In this document: in pieces, positions 60,525 through 64,000 of the stretch | How the letters are laid out: the number at the start of each line of letters is the position of its first letter | Numbering within the stretch: the stretch's first letter is position 1 | The notes under the pieces: generated by a model | Database searches by the model: none | What the model saw: only the letters and a program-made list of their open reading frames with translations | What the model was told of the DNA's origin: nothing | Program-made: the position numbers and the translations under genes | NCBI GenBank assembly: GCA_018066245.1 | Contig: JAGHRT010000004.1 | Location: 62,001 to 126,000, forward strand | Source of the DNA: Candidatus Equimonas faecalis | GTDB lineage: Bacteria > Bacteroidota > Bacteroidia > Bacteroidales > Bacteroidaceae | DNA length: 64,000 bases | Direction: 5' to 3'

Positions 60525-60532
60525 CAAATTTA
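60525..60532 (-). promoter_or_regulatory. -7 box upstream of the sigma-54 activator gene
   Basis: TAAATTTG on the minus strand, 22 bp upstream of the start codon. It is a housekeeping-type box, not the GG-N10-GC sigma-54 type. No clear -33 TTG was seen. Confidence 0.55.
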
Positions 60533-60618
60533 CGACTTTTTTCCGAATTATCCCTCCGCCCCATGCAAAAACTTGCAAGATTGACCACTTTATGTAGGCT
60601 TTTCTTAAAAATTATATG

Positions 60619-60626
60619 TAAATTTG
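60619..60626 (+). promoter_or_regulatory. -7 box of the aguB promoter
   Basis: TAAATTTG 35 bp upstream of the aguB start, in an AT-rich stretch divergent from the sigma-54 activator promoter. Confidence 0.6.
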
Positions 60627-60661
60627 CACGCTCTTCCTATACGACAGAGCAACATACACGC

Positions 60662-61537
60662 ATGAAAATAGGTCTTATTCAGCAAACTTGCTGCCCCGAT
60701 GTGCAGCAAAATCTCCACAACCTTGAAACCGCCATCCACCAGGCCGCCCAAGAGGGAGCGAAACTCGTGGTTCTACAGGAACTTCATAACACACCGTATT
60801 TCTGCCAGACGGAGAACGTGGACAACTTCAATCTGGCCGAACCCATTCCAGGGCCTTCCACCGACTTCTTCGGTGCGGTGGCCAAGAAACTGGGCGTAGT
60901 CATCGTGGCAAGCCTGTTTGAGCGCCGCGCCGCCGGTCTCTATCACAACACGGCGGTGGTCATCGAACGCGACGGCTCCGTGGCCGGCACCTACCGCAAG
61001 ATGCATATCCCCGACGACCCCGCCTATTATGAGAAATTCTACTTCACGCCTGGCGACTTGGGCTTCCAGCCCATTGCCACATCAGTCGGCGTATTGGGCG
61101 TGCAAGTGTGCTGGGACCAATGGTACCCCGAAGGAGCACGCCTTATGGCCTTAGCCGGTGCTGAAATACTGATTTACCCCACGGCCATAGGCTTTGAAAG
61201 CAGCGATACCCCCGAGGAGCAGGAACGGCAGCGGAACGCATGGCAACTGGTGCAGCGCGGACACGCCGTAGCCAACGGCTTGCCTGTCATCACGGCCAAT
61301 CGCGTGGGCTTGGAACCCGACCCAAGCGGACAGACGGGCGGCATACAGTTCTGGGGCAGCAGTTTCGCGTGCGGGCCACAAGGAGAGCTTCTATACGCCT
61401 GCTCCAGCACCGAACCCGAGGTGGCCGTAGTGGAAGTGGACCTGAAACGCTCCGAACAGGTGCGCCGCTGGTGGCCCTTCCTGCGCGACCGGCGCATTGA
61501 GACCTACGGCGACCTCACCAAACGCTACCGCGACTGA
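60662..61537 (+). CDS. aguB: N-carbamoylputrescine amidase
   Basis: A 291-aa nitrilase-superfamily enzyme converting N-carbamoylputrescine to putrescine. The catalytic triad is visible: Glu in LVVLQELHNTPYFCQ, Lys in YRKMHIPDDPAYYEKFYF and Cys in GVQVCWDQWYPEGARLMAL. The substrate-specific block NGLPVITANRVGLE supports AguB. The ATG at 60662 is preferred because MKIGLIQQT is the standard N-terminus. Its usual partner agmatine deiminase (aguA) is not in this window. Confidence 0.95.
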   Translation: MKIGLIQQTCCPDVQQNLHNLETAIHQAAQEGAKLVVLQELHNTPYFCQTENVDNFNLAEPIPGPSTDFFGAVAKKLGVVIVASLFERRAAGLYHNTAVVIERDGSVAGTYRKMHIPDDPAYYEKFYFTPGDLGFQPIATSVGVLGVQVCWDQWYPEGARLMALAGAEILIYPTAIGFESSDTPEEQERQRNAWQLVQRGHAVANGLPVITANRVGLEPDPSGQTGGIQFWGSSFACGPQGELLYACSSTEPEVAVVEVDLKRSEQVRRWWPFLRDRRIETYGDLTKRYRD

Positions 61538-61736
61538 CGCAGCCCCCTAAGCCACCCCGCAGGACTTTTCCACTCCACATACACATTATATATATGTACG
61601 CGCGTGAGAAAAGCCTTCCCGAACAACAACGCCTGCATTATGGAAGCCTGCATACGACAAACCACATTCCCTGCCCACCGCGTATGCCGAAAAAGCCAAC
61701 AGCCATTGCAAAAAGCAAAAAAAACAGGCACAAGTC

Positions 61737-61767
61737 TTGGCCAAATCGCAAAAAATGCTTAATTTTG
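61737..61767 (+). promoter_or_regulatory. Promoter of tRNA-Gly and probably pfkA
   Basis: TTGG at 61737-61740, a 19-bp spacer and TAATTTTG at 61760-61767 match the consensus. Transcription would start about 12 bp before the tRNA. Confidence 0.75.
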
Positions 61768-61785
61768 CAGCAAAATAAGACAAAT

Positions 61786-61858
61786 GCGGCAGTAGCTCAG
61801 TTGGTAGAGCATGAGCTTCCCAAGCTCAGGGTCGCGGGTTCGAGCCCCGTTTGCCGCT
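61786..61858 (+). tRNA. tRNA-Gly (anticodon CCC)
   Basis: 73 nt. Acceptor GCGGCAG pairs with TTGCCGC (one G-T pair); D-loop AGTTGGTAGA; anticodon stem TGAGC/GCTCA with loop TTCCCAA, giving anticodon CCC; T-arm GCGGGTTCGAGCCCCGT. Discriminator base T. The bases CA follow, but a full CCA is not encoded at the canonical position. It lies 22 bp before pfkA on the same strand. Confidence 0.95.
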
Positions 61859-61880
61859 CAACAGAAGAAAAGAATCCCTT

Positions 61881-62858
61881 ATGTCAAAAATCAGATGCGT
61901 CGGCGTGCTGACCAGTGGCGGAGATGCCCCTGGAATGAACGCCGCCATTCGTTCCGTAACGCGTTCCGCCATTAGTAATGGCTTCCGTGTAAAAGGCATT
62001 TACCGAGGCTACGAGGGACTGATGAACGACGAGGTGAAATTGTTCACCACCGAGGATGTCAGCAACATCATCCAGACAGGTGGCACTATTCTCCGCACGG
62101 CTCGCAGCGAAGCCTTTACCACAGCCGCAGGACGCAAACGCGCCTATGACACCTTACAGAAGGAAGGCATCGATGCACTCATCGTCATCGGCGGCAACGG
62201 TTCGCTAACAGGAGCTATGATTCTGGCAGAAGAGTACGACATACCCTGCATCGGCCTTCCTGGCACCATAGACAACGACCTCTACGGCACCGACAACACT
62301 ATAGGCTACGATACAACGCTCAACACCATCATGGGCTGCGTTGATAAAATCCGCGACACCGCGCAGAGCCATGAACGCATCTTCTTCATCGAAGTGATGG
62401 GGCGCGATGCGGGATTTCTGGCACAAAACAGCGCGATTGCCACAGGAGCCGAAGCCGCCATCATACCCGAGGACAGCACAGGTGCCGACCAATTGGCACT
62501 GTTCATGGAGCGCGGCATACGCAAGTCAAAGAAAAGCTGCATGGTTATTGTAAGCGAAAGCCCACAGTGCGGAGCCATGCACTACGCAGAGCGCATCAAA
62601 AAAGAATATCCGCAGTACGACGTACGCGTGTCCATACTTGGGCACCTTCAGCGCGGCGGAAGCCCCTCCGCCATTGACCGCGTACTGGCCAGCCGCATGG
62701 GCGTGGGGGCCATTGATGCGCTGGTCAAAGGCCAACGCAACGTGATGGTGGGCGTACGCAACAATGAAATCGTGTACGTTCCTTTTGTTGAAGCCATCGG
62801 CAAACGTAAGCCCATGGATCCGCAACTCATACAAGTGCTTGACGAACTCTCAATCTAA
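61881..62858 (+). CDS. pfkA: ATP-dependent 6-phosphofructokinase
   Basis: A 325-aa enzyme of glycolysis. Motifs: [52 protein letters not shown] (read in parts), [25 protein letters not shown] in parts with the catalytic Asp, [11 protein letters not shown] and [20 protein letters not shown] where many ATP-PFKs have GGDGS is also seen in other Bacteroidetes sequences. The start at 61881 follows the tRNA by 22 bp; there is no separate promoter visible, so the two probably share a transcript that is cut by tRNA processing. Confidence 0.96.
   Translation: MSKIRCVGVLTSGGDAPGMNAAIRSVTRSAISNGFRVKGIYRGYEGLMNDEVKLFTTEDVSNIIQTGGTILRTARSEAFTTAAGRKRAYDTLQKEGIDALIVIGGNGSLTGAMILAEEYDIPCIGLPGTIDNDLYGTDNTIGYDTTLNTIMGCVDKIRDTAQSHERIFFIEVMGRDAGFLAQNSAIATGAEAAIIPEDSTGADQLALFMERGIRKSKKSCMVIVSESPQCGAMHYAERIKKEYPQYDVRVSILGHLQRGGSPSAIDRVLASRMGVGAIDALVKGQRNVMVGVRNNEIVYVPFVEAIGKRKPMDPQLIQVLDELSI

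Positions 62859-64000
<1,142 letters not shown>

Overview
This is a chromosomal window from a member of the order Bacteroidales, most likely a Prevotellaceae-like gut or oral anaerobe. The evidence is the Bacteroidetes-type -7 promoter box (TAnnTTTG) in front of many genes, the absence of obvious Shine-Dalgarno sequences, the long (about 310 aa) NusB, BspA-like and Omp28-like surface proteins ending in type IX secretion (T9SS)-like C-terminal tails, a carboxypeptidase-regulatory-domain TonB receptor, menaquinone genes, and the sigma-54 activator/LptE/TPR/SecG cluster. The species cannot be fixed from the sequence alone. No rRNA, CRISPR array, transposase or integrase was seen.

Layout. 1-10.5 kb, mostly minus strand: a cut-off LRR/DUF1566 surface protein, a repeat-rich gap, a DUF3472 protein, gdhA, an orphan lipoprotein bracketed by 27-bp direct repeats, then the nusB-yajC-ybbR-pth operon. 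10.7-13 kb, plus strand: rplY, coaE, an S4-domain RNA-binding protein and a PAP2 phosphatase. 13.3-24.5 kb: four large secreted T9SS-type proteins (an Omp28-like protein, two tandem paralogues and a 2001-aa modular adhesin); three of the gaps between them carry 9-bp CTAGAA-type tandem repeats. 24.9-33 kb: GH25 lysozyme, ispE, an HD-domain protein, a DegT-family aminotransferase whose segments are in circularly permuted order, two tandem glycosyltransferases, menE, menB and cysQ. 33.1-40.3 kb: a two-thioredoxin-domain secreted protein on the minus strand, an array of promoter-like repeats, a candidate structured RNA, an orphan gene and a BspA-like LRR protein. 41-51.7 kb, plus strand: thrS, infC-rpmI-rplT, glycogen synthase and alpha-glucan phosphorylase, rhaM, rpe and a DHH phosphoesterase. 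51.7-60.5 kb, minus strand: EFR1 ferredoxin, TonB receptor, stand-alone RapZ C-terminal domain, rsmE, an AmgK-like kinase, secG, a TPR-like protein, lptE and a sigma-54 activator. 60.6-64 kb, plus strand: aguB, tRNA-Gly(CCC), pfkA and the start of atpD.

How the genes fit together: housekeeping translation and envelope-biogenesis genes alternate with large surface proteins. Glycogen synthase and phosphorylase form a storage-polysaccharide pair, and menE/menB serve menaquinone for anaerobic respiration. The envelope cluster at 55-60 kb couples LPS transport (LptE), secretion (SecG), amino-sugar-type kinase and RapZ modules under a sigma-54-type activator.

The most unusual things are the permuted DegT aminotransferase, two related candidate structured RNAs (7.4 and 36.5 kb), promoter-like tandem repeats at 24.7 and 36.1 kb, and two unrelated 22-bp-period arrays (2.6 and 40.8 kb) that share a common flanking motif.
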